Part shown: positions 41,789 to 50,699 of the stretch, one piece after another
Layout: each line of letters starts with the position of its first letter
Numbering within the stretch: the stretch's first letter is position 1
DNA from: Aliivibrio fischeri
GTDB taxonomy: Bacteria; Pseudomonadota; Gammaproteobacteria; Enterobacterales; Vibrionaceae
Direction: 5' to 3'
NCBI GenBank assembly: GCA_038993745.2
Contig: CP160629.1
Span: forward strand, 2,728,001-2,792,000
DNA length: 64,000 nt
Notes under the pieces: generated by a model
Database searches by the model: none
Seen by the model: the letters and a program-made list of their open reading frames with translations, nothing else
What the model was told of the DNA's origin: nothing
Position numbers and translations under genes: made by a program

Positions 41789-41823
41789 CAAAAAAGCCGC
41801 TAATTCAATCAATTAGCGGCTTA
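41789..41823 (-). terminator. Terminator of the ftsYEX operon
   Basis: GCCGCTAATT and AATTAGCGGC with a GATTG loop, then TTTTTTG on the minus strand, 32 bases after the ftsX stop. Confidence 0.88.
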
Positions 41824-41854
41824 AGATCTTATTTAAAACAAGGAGCGTTTTGTT

Positions 41855-42808
41855 TTATACCGGTTCAATTTCTTTTAAATGACGCAATACTGAAATTCGA
41901 GCCGCTAGCAAACCTAAGAAAGACGATAACATAAGCAATAGCAAACTCTCATCCCACGTTAAACCGACTAAACGGAAAATGCTATCGTAAAGTACCGCCA
42001 CATTATCTACTGCGCCATTTAAGGTAACCGTAATAATTGCAGTTAATAACCAAGCAACAAAGCCACCTAATAGACCAAACCACATACCTGTATACAAGTA
42101 AGGACGTAAAATAAAAGTATTGGTTGCACCAACTAATTTCATTACCTGAATTTCATCTTTTTGCTCTAATACATTAAAACGTAATGTATTACCAACAATC
42201 AAAAAGACAGCAACAAACATTAAAATAGCCAATGTCGTTGCGACCACAACCGCTACGTGTTTAATTGCATCCAATCGAGCTAACCAATCATCATCCAAAC
42301 GAACTTCGTTTACATAAGATTGCTGCTTTAAACGATTAACTAGCTGGTTTACTTGTTCTGTACCTTGCCACTCTGTTTTCGGTGAAACAATTAACACTGC
42401 GGGTAACGGATTGCTATCTAATAGTGTTAGTGCTTGCTCAAAACCTGAATGCTCACTCAGCTCTTTTAACCCCTCTTGTGGAGAGATGTACTGAACAGCC
42501 TCGATTTCCTTCCAGCGTTCTAGCTCACTTTTCAACGTTTGAACTTTTGTTTCTGCAACGTCTTGTTGCAAATACAAACTGACTTGCGAAGGCGCTTGCC
42601 ATTTTGAAGCGACAATCGTTAAGTTTTTACCAATTAAGTACATACTTGAAGGTAAGGTTAATGACATAGCAATCACCGCTAATGTCAGCATATTACCTAA
42701 AGGACGACGTAACAGCTCTTGAAAAGAAAGCTTGGCTTGTTTCTTATGAGTCGCCCAGAATCCATCATTTGATGCGCCTTGAGTATTTTTAGGTTTACGC
42801 TTAGCCAT
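41855..42808 (-). CDS. ftsX: Cell division protein FtsX
   Basis: The membrane subunit of the FtsEX complex, which links ATP hydrolysis at the septum to activation of periplasmic amidases through EnvC. The 317-residue protein has four helices: one after the basic N-terminal tail (about 45-65), then a large periplasmic loop, and three in the C-terminal half, with VMKLVGATNTFILRPYLY of the FtsX permease domain. It overlaps ftsE by eight bases. Confidence 0.96.
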   Translation of the reverse strand: MAKRKPKNTQGASNDGFWATHKKQAKLSFQELLRRPLGNMLTLAVIAMSLTLPSSMYLIGKNLTIVASKWQAPSQVSLYLQQDVAETKVQTLKSELERWKEIEAVQYISPQEGLKELSEHSGFEQALTLLDSNPLPAVLIVSPKTEWQGTEQVNQLVNRLKQQSYVNEVRLDDDWLARLDAIKHVAVVVATTLAILMFVAVFLIVGNTLRFNVLEQKDEIQVMKLVGATNTFILRPYLYTGMWFGLLGGFVAWLLTAIITVTLNGAVDNVAVLYDSIFRLVGLTWDESLLLLMLSSFLGLLAARISVLRHLKEIEPV

Positions 42809-43469
42809 GATCAGCTACCTCGCGTAAACACCCTTGGTGTAAATCAAAACGACGGTATTTATTACCACCAATTAATGATAAATCATGTGAAGCCATTAAT
42901 ACGCTTACTCCCACACGATTAAACTCAGCAAAAAGATTAAACACCTGACGAGATAACTGAGGATCTAAGTTACCTGTCGGTTCATCAGCCAATAGCAACA
43001 TAGGTTTATTTACAACCGCACGAGCAATACCCACACGTTGTTGTTCACCACCTGACAATTGCATAGGGTAACTTTTTGCTTTATCTAATAACCCAGTTTT
43101 ATCTAATGCCGCCGAGACTCGGCGCTTAATATCATTTTCTCGTACTGATTCAACACGCATTGGTAATGCAACATTATCGAAAACAGTACGATTCATCAGT
43201 AATTTATGATCTTGAAAAACGATACCGATATTACGACGTAAGAATGGAATATCTTGATTCGAAATTTTTGTAATATCATGACCATTAAATAAGATCTTGC
43301 CATCACTTGGACGTTCAATTGCACAGATCAGTTTCAACAACGTACTTTTACCAGCCCCTGAATGACCACTCAAAAAAGCCATTTCACCTCTATTTAAATG
43401 AAAATTTACTTTTTGTAATGCTGGACGACCACCTCGATAGGCTTTCGACACTTGCTGAAATCGAATCAC
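42801..43469 (-). CDS. ftsE: Cell division ATP-binding protein FtsE
   Basis: The ATPase of FtsEX. The 222-residue ABC protein has Walker A GHSGAGKSTLLK (about residue 35), the LSGGEQQRVGIARA signature and Walker B LLLADEPTGNLD, followed by the switch His in MASHDLSL. It lies between ftsY and ftsX, with a three-base gap from ftsY, in the conserved ftsYEX operon. Confidence 0.97.
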   Translation of the reverse strand: MIRFQQVSKAYRGGRPALQKVNFHLNRGEMAFLSGHSGAGKSTLLKLICAIERPSDGKILFNGHDITKISNQDIPFLRRNIGIVFQDHKLLMNRTVFDNVALPMRVESVRENDIKRRVSAALDKTGLLDKAKSYPMQLSGGEQQRVGIARAVVNKPMLLLADEPTGNLDPQLSRQVFNLFAEFNRVGVSVLMASHDLSLIGGNKYRRFDLHQGCLREVADHG

Positions 43470-43472
43470 GCG

Positions 43473-44711
43473 CTATTCCTCACGACTAAATAATGCTTCA
43501 ATAAAATCTTGCGCCACAAATGGACGTAAATCATCAATGCCTTCACCGACACCGATAAAACGGATTGGAATTTGGAATTGATCCGCAATAGAGAAAATAA
43601 CACCACCTTTTGCTGTACCGTCCAATTTCGTTAATGTAATTCCAGTTACTGGAGCAACATCACTGAACAATTTAGCTTGGCTAATAGCATTTTGACCCGT
43701 ACCTGCATCTAAAGTTAACATGATCTCATGCGGCGCTGATGGGTCAATTTTCTTCATTACACGAACAATTTTACGCAATTCCTCCATTAAGTTACTCTTA
43801 TTTTGGAGACGACCTGCAGTATCGGCAATAACAACGTCAACTTTACGTGCTCGTGCAGCTTCAATTGCATCGTAAATAACGGATGCACTGTCTGCACCAG
43901 TATGTTGAGCAATAACAGGAACATCATTACGCTGACCCCAAACCTGAAGTTGCTCAACAGCCGCTGCACGGAACGTATCGCCCGCCGCCAACATGACTGA
44001 CTTACCTTCATTTTGGAATTGTTTTGCTAACTTACCGATCGTTGTTGTTTTACCAACACCATTTACGCCAACCATTAAAATCACGTGTGGCATATTTTTT
44101 TCGTTAATTTCTAATGGTTGTTCAACTTTAGCTAAGATTTCAGCCATTTCTTCTTTTAGTAAACCATATAATGCTTCACCATCTTTAAGATCTTGCTTAC
44201 TTGCTTTTTCAGTTAGACTATCGATAATTCTAACTGTCGTGTCCATTCCCACATCGGCAATTAATAACTGTTCTTCAAGCTCTTCAAACAGCTCATCATC
44301 AATTTTTTTACCGCTAAATAAACCAAAGAATCCTGCACCAATATTCTCTTTTGTGCGTTGTAAACTACGCTTTAAACGAGCAAAGAAACTTTCTGTTGGT
44401 TTTTCTTGAACTTCTTCCACTTTAATTACAGGCTCAGCCTCTAATTCCGCTTCAGGTTCTTTCTCAGTAACAACGTCTTCCGCTTCTGTCGCTTCTTCAG
44501 CTTGTACCGTTACTTTCTCACTTTCTTTAGGCTGTTCAAGCTCTGCATCTTCCACTACACTCTCTACGGCACTATCATCTTTAGATGGAGCCTGAGAAAG
44601 CGTTTCTGCATTTTCTTCTACTGATTGTTGTTCTACTGCTGGTTGTTCGGCTTTTTCTTCATCACCAAAACCTAACCAAGACAATAATCCGCGTTTCTTT
44701 TTGCCTGTCAT
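43473..44711 (-). CDS. ftsY: Signal recognition particle receptor FtsY
   Basis: The GTPase that docks SRP-ribosome complexes at the inner membrane. The 412-residue protein begins with a short basic, amphipathic segment, then a Glu-rich acidic A domain (about residues 15-105) that helps membrane binding, then the NG domain with G1 GVNGVGKTTTIGKLA, the AAGDTFRAAAVEQL insertion, DTAGR and TKLDGTAKGG. First gene of ftsYEX, divergent from rsmD. Confidence 0.97.
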   Translation of the reverse strand: MTGKKKRGLLSWLGFGDEEKAEQPAVEQQSVEENAETLSQAPSKDDSAVESVVEDAELEQPKESEKVTVQAEEATEAEDVVTEKEPEAELEAEPVIKVEEVQEKPTESFFARLKRSLQRTKENIGAGFFGLFSGKKIDDELFEELEEQLLIADVGMDTTVRIIDSLTEKASKQDLKDGEALYGLLKEEMAEILAKVEQPLEINEKNMPHVILMVGVNGVGKTTTIGKLAKQFQNEGKSVMLAAGDTFRAAAVEQLQVWGQRNDVPVIAQHTGADSASVIYDAIEAARARKVDVVIADTAGRLQNKSNLMEELRKIVRVMKKIDPSAPHEIMLTLDAGTGQNAISQAKLFSDVAPVTGITLTKLDGTAKGGVIFSIADQFQIPIRFIGVGEGIDDLRPFVAQDFIEALFSREE

Positions 44712-44781
44712 TGGGAAATCCTAGAATTAAATTGGTACAATTTTCTCGTATACTATCACTTTCTGAGCGGTCAAAAAATCT

Positions 44782-45384
44782 ATGGTTAAACGTAAACAAC
44801 ACTCACCTCGCACTTCTGGCACAAATGGTCGCTCAGGAAGCATTCGTATTATCAGTGGACGCTGGCGCGGACGCAAACTTCCAGTACATGATGCAGAAGG
44901 ATTACGACCAACCACGGACCGTGTAAAAGAGACTGTTTTTAACTGGTTAGCACCTGATATTCCTCGAGCTCGTTGTTTGGATCTTTTTTCTGGCAGCGGC
45001 GGTTTAGGTTTTGAAGCCGCTTCTCGTGGTGCTGAACACGTCGTAATGCTTGAATTAAATAAACAAGCTCATGCACAACTTAAACAAAATGCAGAGAGTT
45101 TAAAAGCAGATAATATCGAAATTCATCATACCGATGCATTAACGTTTTTAAATCAAGCTGCAACTCCATTTGATGTTGTTTTTATTGACCCTCCATTCAG
45201 AAAAGATTTATTAGAAGAAACCTTAACAAAATTAGAAAATAATGGATGGTTAGCAGCAAACGCTATGATATACATTGAAGCAGAAAAAGAATTAAACTCA
45301 TTACCGGTTCCTGCACATTGGCATCTAAGCAAAGATAAAACAGCAGGACAAGTTACCTTCAAATTATATGAAAGAGAGGAATAG
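44782..45384 (+). CDS. rsmD: 16S rRNA (guanine-966-N2)-methyltransferase
   Basis: Methylates G966 of 16S rRNA in the assembled small subunit. The 200-residue protein shows IRIISGRWRGRKL, LRPTTDRVKETVFNWL, the SAM motif CLDLFSGSGGLGFEAASRGA and the catalytic DPPF. Same position as in E. coli (divergent from ftsY). The downstream gene starts on the base after its stop. Confidence 0.96.
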   Translation: MVKRKQHSPRTSGTNGRSGSIRIISGRWRGRKLPVHDAEGLRPTTDRVKETVFNWLAPDIPRARCLDLFSGSGGLGFEAASRGAEHVVMLELNKQAHAQLKQNAESLKADNIEIHHTDALTFLNQAATPFDVVFIDPPFRKDLLEETLTKLENNGWLAANAMIYIEAEKELNSLPVPAHWHLSKDKTAGQVTFKLYEREE

Positions 45385-45651
45385 ATGAAAGGATTGATCA
45401 TTCTTGCTAAAGCTGCCATTGCCTTTGTGTGGTTTATTTTAATTTTAAATTTCTTTATGCCATTCCCAGGTAAAGCCGCCATTGCTCTTTACATCATGAC
45501 TGCATTTTTATTTATGATGCATGGTTTGCAGATGCTTATCTTTATTGGTGCTTTTGGCGATAAAATATCAATGAGTCGTTGGGAAAAATGGTCAATACTC
45601 ATCTTTGGTGTATTTGCTTTATTAGACATCAGAAAAAAACACATGATGTAA
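45385..45651 (+). CDS. DUF1145 (YhhL-like) membrane protein
   Basis: An 88-residue hydrophobic protein with about three membrane segments and a basic C-terminus (RKKHMM). The PFPGKA block and its place directly after rsmD, with no gap, match E. coli YhhL of DUF1145. Function unknown; translational coupling to rsmD is likely. Confidence 0.85.
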   Translation: MKGLIILAKAAIAFVWFILILNFFMPFPGKAAIALYIMTAFLFMMHGLQMLIFIGAFGDKISMSRWEKWSILIFGVFALLDIRKKHMM

Positions 45652-45676
45652 AATACCCACTATAAATAGATTATTT

Positions 45677-45703
45677 TAAAAGGAGCGCTCAGCTCCTTTT
45701 TTT
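45677..45703 (+). terminator. Terminator of rsmD operon
   Basis: AGGAGC and GCTCCT flank a GCTCA loop, with A and T runs outside, 25 bases after the DUF1145 gene. Confidence 0.8.
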
Positions 45704-45795
45704 ATACTACGTCCCCACCTCTTCAACTCATTTTTAATGGGTATCTATGCTACCATTGCCGATATTCTTCTGAACTTTAATCTTGGTACACATTT

Positions 45796-46388
45796 ATGGA
45801 TACGCTTTCTGCCGCTGTCATGCTTTTTCTAATAATGGACCCTATGGGCAATTTACCTGTATTTACGGCCATTCTTAAACACGTAGAAAAAAAGCGTAGA
45901 CGTATAATTTTAATCAGAGAGCTACTTATTGCGCTGGCAATCATGATGGCATTTCTGTTTATGGGGGAGCAAATCCTTAATTTCTTAAGCCTTAAAAAAG
46001 AAGCCGTATCGATTTCAGGTGCCATTATCTTATTCTTAATTGGCTTAAAAATGATTTTCCCACCAGAGGGGGATTAGGTGCAAGTTTAGGGGCAGGTGAT
46101 GAACCGTTAATTGTACCACTTGCTATCCCTATGATTGCTGGTCCTTCTATTCTCGCTACATTATTACTTTTAGCTCACCAAGAGCCAGATCGCATGCTTG
46201 ATTGGAGCCTTGCTTTATTAGGTGCGTGGTCAGCAACAACCGTTATTTTAATGTTTTCTGAAATATTCCAACGCGTGGTTGGTGAAAAAGGGTTAGCAGC
46301 AATAGAACGCTTAATGGGTATGCTACTACTGATGATATCAGTGCAGATGTTCTTAGATGGCATCATGAGCTACTTCAGCCATATTTAA
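45796..46388 (+). pseudogene. MarC-family (YhgN-like) membrane protein, frameshifted
   Basis: A six-helix membrane protein related to E. coli YhgN (MarC family, often annotated NAAT transporter; substrate not established). The first part (IMDPMGNLPVF, RRRIILIRELLIALAI) is in frame to KMIFPPEGD-stop at 46077. The second part (GDEPLIVPLAIPMIAGPSILA and the C-terminus MFLDGI) is in another frame to 46388. Restoring one G in the G5 run at 46068-46072 gives EGGLGASLGAGDEP and a normal-length protein of about 197 residues. This looks like a homopolymer deletion. Confidence 0.85.
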
Positions 46389-46409
46389 TCTAAACCATCA
46401 CTTTCAAAT

Positions 46410-46440
46410 AAAAAGGTCGCTATATGCGACCTTTTTATTT
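46410..46440. terminator. Terminator between the MarC-family gene and yecH-like gene
   Basis: AAAAGGTCGC and GCGACCTTTT form a stem around TATAT with A and T runs, between convergent genes. Confidence 0.83.
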
Positions 46441-46452
46441 ATACCAATATAA

Positions 46453-46695
46453 TTAATGGTGACACATGCGCTCAGGGTTTGCTGTAAGCCCTTCTTCCGT
46501 TGCGACAATCTTCTTTTTAGATAGCAAAAAATCAAGCAACTCAGCTAGCGTTAAATCTTGTTGGCTACAAGTATGAAAACAAACCTCAGAACCAAATTCA
46601 CTCTCTATTTTCTCTTCCAATTGAGCGCGTGGTAGCGGCTCTTTAGAATCAATAAGAATATTTAAAACAACATGACCATGAATATCTTGTTTCAT
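46453..46695 (-). CDS. YecH-like (DUF2492) small metal-binding protein
   Basis: An 80-residue soluble protein with HGHVVLNIL at the start, FHTCSQQDLT in the middle and a C-terminal MCHH. The His/Cys pattern is that of the YecH/DUF2492 family, for which metal binding is proposed. Partner and function unknown. It is convergent with the MarC-family gene, and a long AT-rich gap lies upstream. Confidence 0.8.
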   Translation of the reverse strand: MKQDIHGHVVLNILIDSKEPLPRAQLEEKIESEFGSEVCFHTCSQQDLTLAELLDFLLSKKKIVATEEGLTANPERMCHH

Positions 46696-47365
46696 TTCAC
46701 TTTCTCATCATTTATTAAAGACCGTCTTAGCATACCAGATAAAAACAGTAAGCTTTACGCTTTCTATTTTTATCGACAAATAGCTCATAGAAAGCAATAG
46801 CAAACCAAAACAACTAAAAGCATAGTCCACATTAAAAAAGACTACTTTATCGACAAGATAAAAAACATAAAAACAAAGTAAAAAACAGATAAAATACAAC
46901 AAGTTAAATAACTTATATATTAAATTTTCATATATATCAAAGTGAGTTATAACCAGTGTAATATGATTTTTTATTAGAAAAATACGTCCGTTATTATCTA
47001 ATGATATAAAAATCACTTAAAAGCCGATCATATTGAAGCAATAAAAAAGGCAAAATTGAAAGTAGAGTAAGATATCGCATCTAAACTCTAAAATCACAAC
47101 TAAAATAGGTGATTAATAAACAAACCATAAAAAACCCAATTAAATCAATTAAAATCAACAACTTAAAGCAAGTTAACATAAGTTAAACACAAAAAACCAC
47201 AATAACAACAGACAAAAATACACCTTAACAGAGCCTCTAACGGGCATTATTGTCATGGAAAAGTTATTTTTTTAAGCTTTAGAGCAATCAGTGCTTGATC
47301 AATAACCAAAAACGGTGTTATTCTATTTGTCAAGCAATGATAGATGACATTAGAGGAGCATAGTA
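46696..47365. other. AT-rich intergenic region of about 670 bases, no gene recognised
   Basis: This stretch is very AT-rich. Around 47090-47220 the plus strand is A- and C-rich with few G. A GTG-initiated open frame on the minus strand (46708-47016) encodes a hydrophobic 102-residue peptide, but its composition follows the AT bias and I do not accept it as a gene. The last 60 bases probably hold the promoter of the small peptide gene at 47366 (TTGATC and TATTCT, 18 apart). Confidence 0.5.
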
Positions 47366-47446
47366 ATGATTACTTCATCGCAAAAACAAGGACTTATGAT
47401 GATCGCAGTAGTTGTTGGACTAATGACTCTGCCAATGATGTACTAA
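47366..47446 (+). CDS. Candidate 26-residue membrane peptide
   Basis: The open frame encodes MITSSQKQGLMMIAVVVGLM and then TLPMMY. It has a short polar start (to about residue 8) and one hydrophobic helix. A GGAG Shine-Dalgarno (47354-47357) lies 8 bases before the ATG, a plausible promoter (TTGATC, TATTCT) is upstream, and a strong terminator follows at 47469-47502, so a separate short transcript is likely. It resembles the size class of enteric small membrane proteins such as YnhF, but I cannot show homology. Confidence 0.6.
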   Translation: MITSSQKQGLMMIAVVVGLMTLPMMY

Positions 47447-47468
47447 TCTACATTCAAATAAGTTCATA

Positions 47469-47502
47469 TAAAAAAACGGACGCAAATGCGTCCGTTTTTT
47501 TA
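47469..47502 (+). terminator. Terminator after the 26-residue peptide gene
   Basis: AAAAAACGGACGCA and TGCGTCCGTTTTTT form a hairpin around AA, ending in T7; also placed to serve the convergent DUF4145 gene. Confidence 0.87.
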
Positions 47503-47519
47503 TGCTTAAAATATAGTTT

Positions 47520-47885
47520 TCAAAATAAATGCTTAATATTTTCCCAATGAATCATATAGATAGCTAAAGATATCAAGGTAGCAATCAATACGATCCCCCC
47601 CACCAATTTCCATAAAAATCGACTGGCTCTTGGGGTCAAAATATCATTCATTTCTTTACACGTAGCTTTGAAAGCGGATTTATCTTCTAACTTATACCCT
47701 TCTTCGTGCACGACTTTGTTTCGCATAGTTGCAATAAAGCGTAATTTCTTAATCACTTCATGAGGAAGACGCTCCTCACAACTACTAATAAGCTGATGAA
47801 GTCCTTTTCCTTCTGCGTGATAATGTGTCTTTAATAAAGATTCAATTTTACGACTTTGCTTCACAACAAGATCAATATCAGACAT
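47520..47885 (-). CDS. DUF4145-like protein with a C-terminal membrane anchor
   Basis: A 121-residue protein. The first 90 residues are soluble and helical; the TMRNKVVHEEGYKL segment fits the conserved R-N-x-x-H pattern seen in DUF4145 and HEPN-like proteins. A single hydrophobic helix lies near the C-terminus (about 94-112, GGIVLIATLISLAIYMI). Function unknown; HEPN-like domains can be RNases, but I do not claim activity here. It is convergent with the small peptide gene. The 300 bases upstream show nothing recognisable. Confidence 0.7.
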   Translation of the reverse strand: MSDIDLVVKQSRKIESLLKTHYHAEGKGLHQLISSCEERLPHEVIKKLRFIATMRNKVVHEEGYKLEDKSAFKATCKEMNDILTPRASRFLWKLVGGIVLIATLISLAIYMIHWENIKHLF

Positions 47886-48183
47886 ATCACTCTCCTAATC
47901 TTTGACTCTGAAATCTCTTTCTACTTTATACCATGCAAATGCGAGTTTCTCTTTCTGATCCTTCAGATTATTATCTTTAGTACACAGTAAAATAATAGGG
48001 GATAATTTTAAGATAATGTTCGAGCTAGATCTCAGTTCGTCTCTTGATTTCTACTTCTAAAGAAAAGATACATAAAATAACTAGAAAACCCGCACAAACT
48101 CGATAAATACTCCTTATCTATCTTTCTATAAAGAGTAGAATAATGATGAACTTATGTATTTACTTGCACGTTTAAGGAAAATC

Positions 48184-48516
48184 ATGCCTGTTACTTATAT
48201 TATTTTGTTACTTATCTTTATTTTTGCTGCAGCATTTTTATTTAAACGCTTCCAAAGCAAATATATCTTAGGAGAAAATGCCCCTGAGATGACGGCCGAA
48301 GTAACTATTTTAGATAAGCAAATAGTTGAAATCCCAGACACTCAACCCGGAGAAGAAGATCAGGAATTTTGGATTTATGTACAAAAAGGGCGATTTGGAC
48401 CAAAACGAGAATTTGAAGTTGGCGTCCATTATTTTCATGCTCTAAATCCAGGAGATAAAGGTATAATGACTTATCAAGGGCGTAAATTTCATCACTTTGC
48501 CTTAAAGCGAGATTAA
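48184..48516 (+). CDS. DUF2500 (YhhM-like) membrane-anchored protein
   Basis: A 110-residue protein with one N-terminal membrane helix (about residues 4-21) and a soluble domain with FHALNPGDKGIMTYQGRKFHHF, the conserved end of DUF2500 proteins such as E. coli YhhM. ATG 48184 has an AAGGAA ribosome site five bases away and is preferred to the ATG at 48154. It precedes recG by 21 bases and probably shares its transcript. Function unknown. Confidence 0.8.
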   Translation: MPVTYIILLLIFIFAAAFLFKRFQSKYILGENAPEMTAEVTILDKQIVEIPDTQPGEEDQEFWIYVQKGRFGPKREFEVGVHYFHALNPGDKGIMTYQGRKFHHFALKRD

Positions 48517-48537
48517 AGAAATACTAGGGAACCACTT

Positions 48538-50619
48538 ATGACCAATACCATGCTTTCTGCCATTCCATTAACCTCTCTTGCTGGTGTGGGAGCAAAAGTC
48601 GCAGAAAAGCTCGAAAAAATAGGATTGGTCTCCATTCAAGATTTACTTTTCCACCTTCCATTACGCTATGAAGATCGAACACGTGTATATCCAATGGCAC
48701 GTGTTCACTCTGGTTTGTTTGCCGCAGTGCAAGGCAAAGTCATGTCTTGCGATATGCAATTTGGCAAAAGAAAAATGTTACTGGTAAAAATCAGTGATGG
48801 AAACGGCACTATTACCCTACGCTTTTTTAATTTTAATGCGGGCATGAAAAACAGCTTTAGCGAAGGCAAACTCGTTCATGCTTATGGCGAAATTAAACGT
48901 GGAGGCAGTGGTTTAGAAATTGTTCATCCTGAATATCAATTTCATGTGCCATCCCAGCTACTTGAAATTGAAGCAAGCTTAACGCCTGTCTACCCAACAA
49001 CGGACGGATTACGTCAAAATACATTACGAAGTTTAACTGACCAAGCCTTAGAGCTATTAGATAAAGCAGCAGTTACTGAGCTTTTACCACAAGGTTTATA
49101 CAATAACCAAATCACCCTTAATCAAGCGCTTCATATTATTCATCGTCCAGATCCATCGATAAATCTTGATGCATTTGATGAAGGCAAACACCCTGCTCAA
49201 CAACGCTTAATTATGGAAGAGCTATTGGCTCAAAATTTATCTATGTTGTCTGTTCGTAGTAAAGGACAACAAGAAGATGCATTACCCTTAGCAACACTGA
49301 CTAATTTAAAGCAAAAACTATTAGCACAACTTCCTTTTACTCCAACGAACGCTCAACAACGTGTTGTCGCTGAAATCGAACAAGATTTAGCAAAACCTCA
49401 CCCAATGATGCGCTTAGTACAAGGTGATGTAGGTTCAGGTAAAACCTTAGTTGCAGCATTAGCAGCGGTACAGGCTATCGAACACGGTTATCAAGTCGCT
49501 TTAATGGCTCCGACGGAATTACTAGCAGAACAACACGCCGCTAACTTTGCACATTGGTTTGAATCGATGGGAATTACTGTTGGTTGGCTTGCAGGAAAAC
49601 TAATAGGTAAAGCGAAAGAAAAAGAATTAGAGCGCATAGCCAGTGGCGAAGCGAAAATGATAGTGGGTACTCACGCACTGTTTCAACAAAATGTAGAGTT
49701 CCATCATCTTGCTCTGGTTATTATTGATGAACAACATCGTTTTGGTGTTGATCAACGCTTAGAGCTGCGTGAAAAAGGCCAAAAAAATGGAGCCTATCCA
49801 CATCAATTAATCATGACTGCTACACCTATACCAAGAACGTTAGCCATGACGGCTTATGCTGACTTAGAAACCTCTGTTATTGATGAGCTTCCTCCGGGTA
49901 GAACACCGATTCAAACGATAGCCGTTCCAGATACTCGTCGTGATGAGATAGTAAACAAAGTTCGTAGTGCGTGTATGAACGACGGTAGACAAGCCTACTG
50001 GGTTTGTACTCTTATTGATGATTCAGAAGTATTAGAAGCCCAAGCCGCTTCCGACACCGCAGAAGCGTTACGCCTACAACTACCCGAACTAAACATTGGT
50101 TTAGTGCACGGCAGAATGAAGCCAAAAGAAAAACAGCAAATCATGCAGGAGTTTAAAGAAGGAAATCTGCATTTGTTAGTGGCTACTACGGTTATCGAAG
50201 TGGGGGTAGATGTGCCTAACTCAAGTTTAATGATCATTGAGAACCCTGAGCGCTTAGGGTTAGCACAACTGCACCAATTACGTGGGCGTGTGGGTCGAGG
50301 TTCTGTTGCAAGTCACTGTGTACTCTTATATCACTCACCATTATCAAAGACCGCACAAAAACGCTTAAGTGTTTTACGAGAGAGTAATGATGGCTTTGTG
50401 ATTGCCCAACGTGATTTAGAAATTCGAGGGCCAGGTGAATTACTTGGAACCAAGCAAACAGGTTTAGCTGACTTTAAAATTGCTGATTTAGTTCGAGACC
50501 AACACCTAATACCAGAAGTACAACGCATTGCTCGTCACCTACATGATAACTATCCAAAAAATGCGAAAGCCATTATTTTACGTTGGTTAGGGGAACGAGA
50601 CATTTACTCGAATGCGTAA
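48538..50619 (+). CDS. recG: ATP-dependent DNA helicase RecG
   Basis: A branch-migration helicase that remodels stalled forks and Holliday-like junctions. The 693 residues match E. coli RecG. There is an N-terminal wedge/OB domain (to about residue 250), helicase motif I GDVGSGKTLVA (about 298), DEQHRFG as motif II, MTATPIPRTL as motif III, then TTVIEVGVDVPN and QLRGRVGRG as motifs V and VI, and the RecG-specific SGDFKIADL-like tail (GLADFKIADL). Confidence 0.97.
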   Translation: MTNTMLSAIPLTSLAGVGAKVAEKLEKIGLVSIQDLLFHLPLRYEDRTRVYPMARVHSGLFAAVQGKVMSCDMQFGKRKMLLVKISDGNGTITLRFFNFNAGMKNSFSEGKLVHAYGEIKRGGSGLEIVHPEYQFHVPSQLLEIEASLTPVYPTTDGLRQNTLRSLTDQALELLDKAAVTELLPQGLYNNQITLNQALHIIHRPDPSINLDAFDEGKHPAQQRLIMEELLAQNLSMLSVRSKGQQEDALPLATLTNLKQKLLAQLPFTPTNAQQRVVAEIEQDLAKPHPMMRLVQGDVGSGKTLVAALAAVQAIEHGYQVALMAPTELLAEQHAANFAHWFESMGITVGWLAGKLIGKAKEKELERIASGEAKMIVGTHALFQQNVEFHHLALVIIDEQHRFGVDQRLELREKGQKNGAYPHQLIMTATPIPRTLAMTAYADLETSVIDELPPGRTPIQTIAVPDTRRDEIVNKVRSACMNDGRQAYWVCTLIDDSEVLEAQAASDTAEALRLQLPELNIGLVHGRMKPKEKQQIMQEFKEGNLHLLVATTVIEVGVDVPNSSLMIIENPERLGLAQLHQLRGRVGRGSVASHCVLLYHSPLSKTAQKRLSVLRESNDGFVIAQRDLEIRGPGELLGTKQTGLADFKIADLVRDQHLIPEVQRIARHLHDNYPKNAKAIILRWLGERDIYSNA

Positions 50620-50647
50620 ATAATTTCCTCCTCATAAATAGCAGACA

Positions 50648-50676
50648 CAAAAAAGGTGAGTAGCTACTCACCTTTT
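50648..50676. terminator. Terminator between recG and nfuA
   Basis: AAAAAGGTGAGTAG and CTACTCACCTTTT form an almost loopless hairpin between the convergent genes. Confidence 0.82.
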
Positions 50677-50699
50677 CTTTATTGCGATTAAACTAGCAA

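Noticed and set aside
46708..47016. A 102-residue hydrophobic open frame on the minus strand
   Set aside because: It needs a GTG start, has no clear ribosome site, and its Phe/Leu/Ile/Tyr-rich content simply follows the local AT richness.
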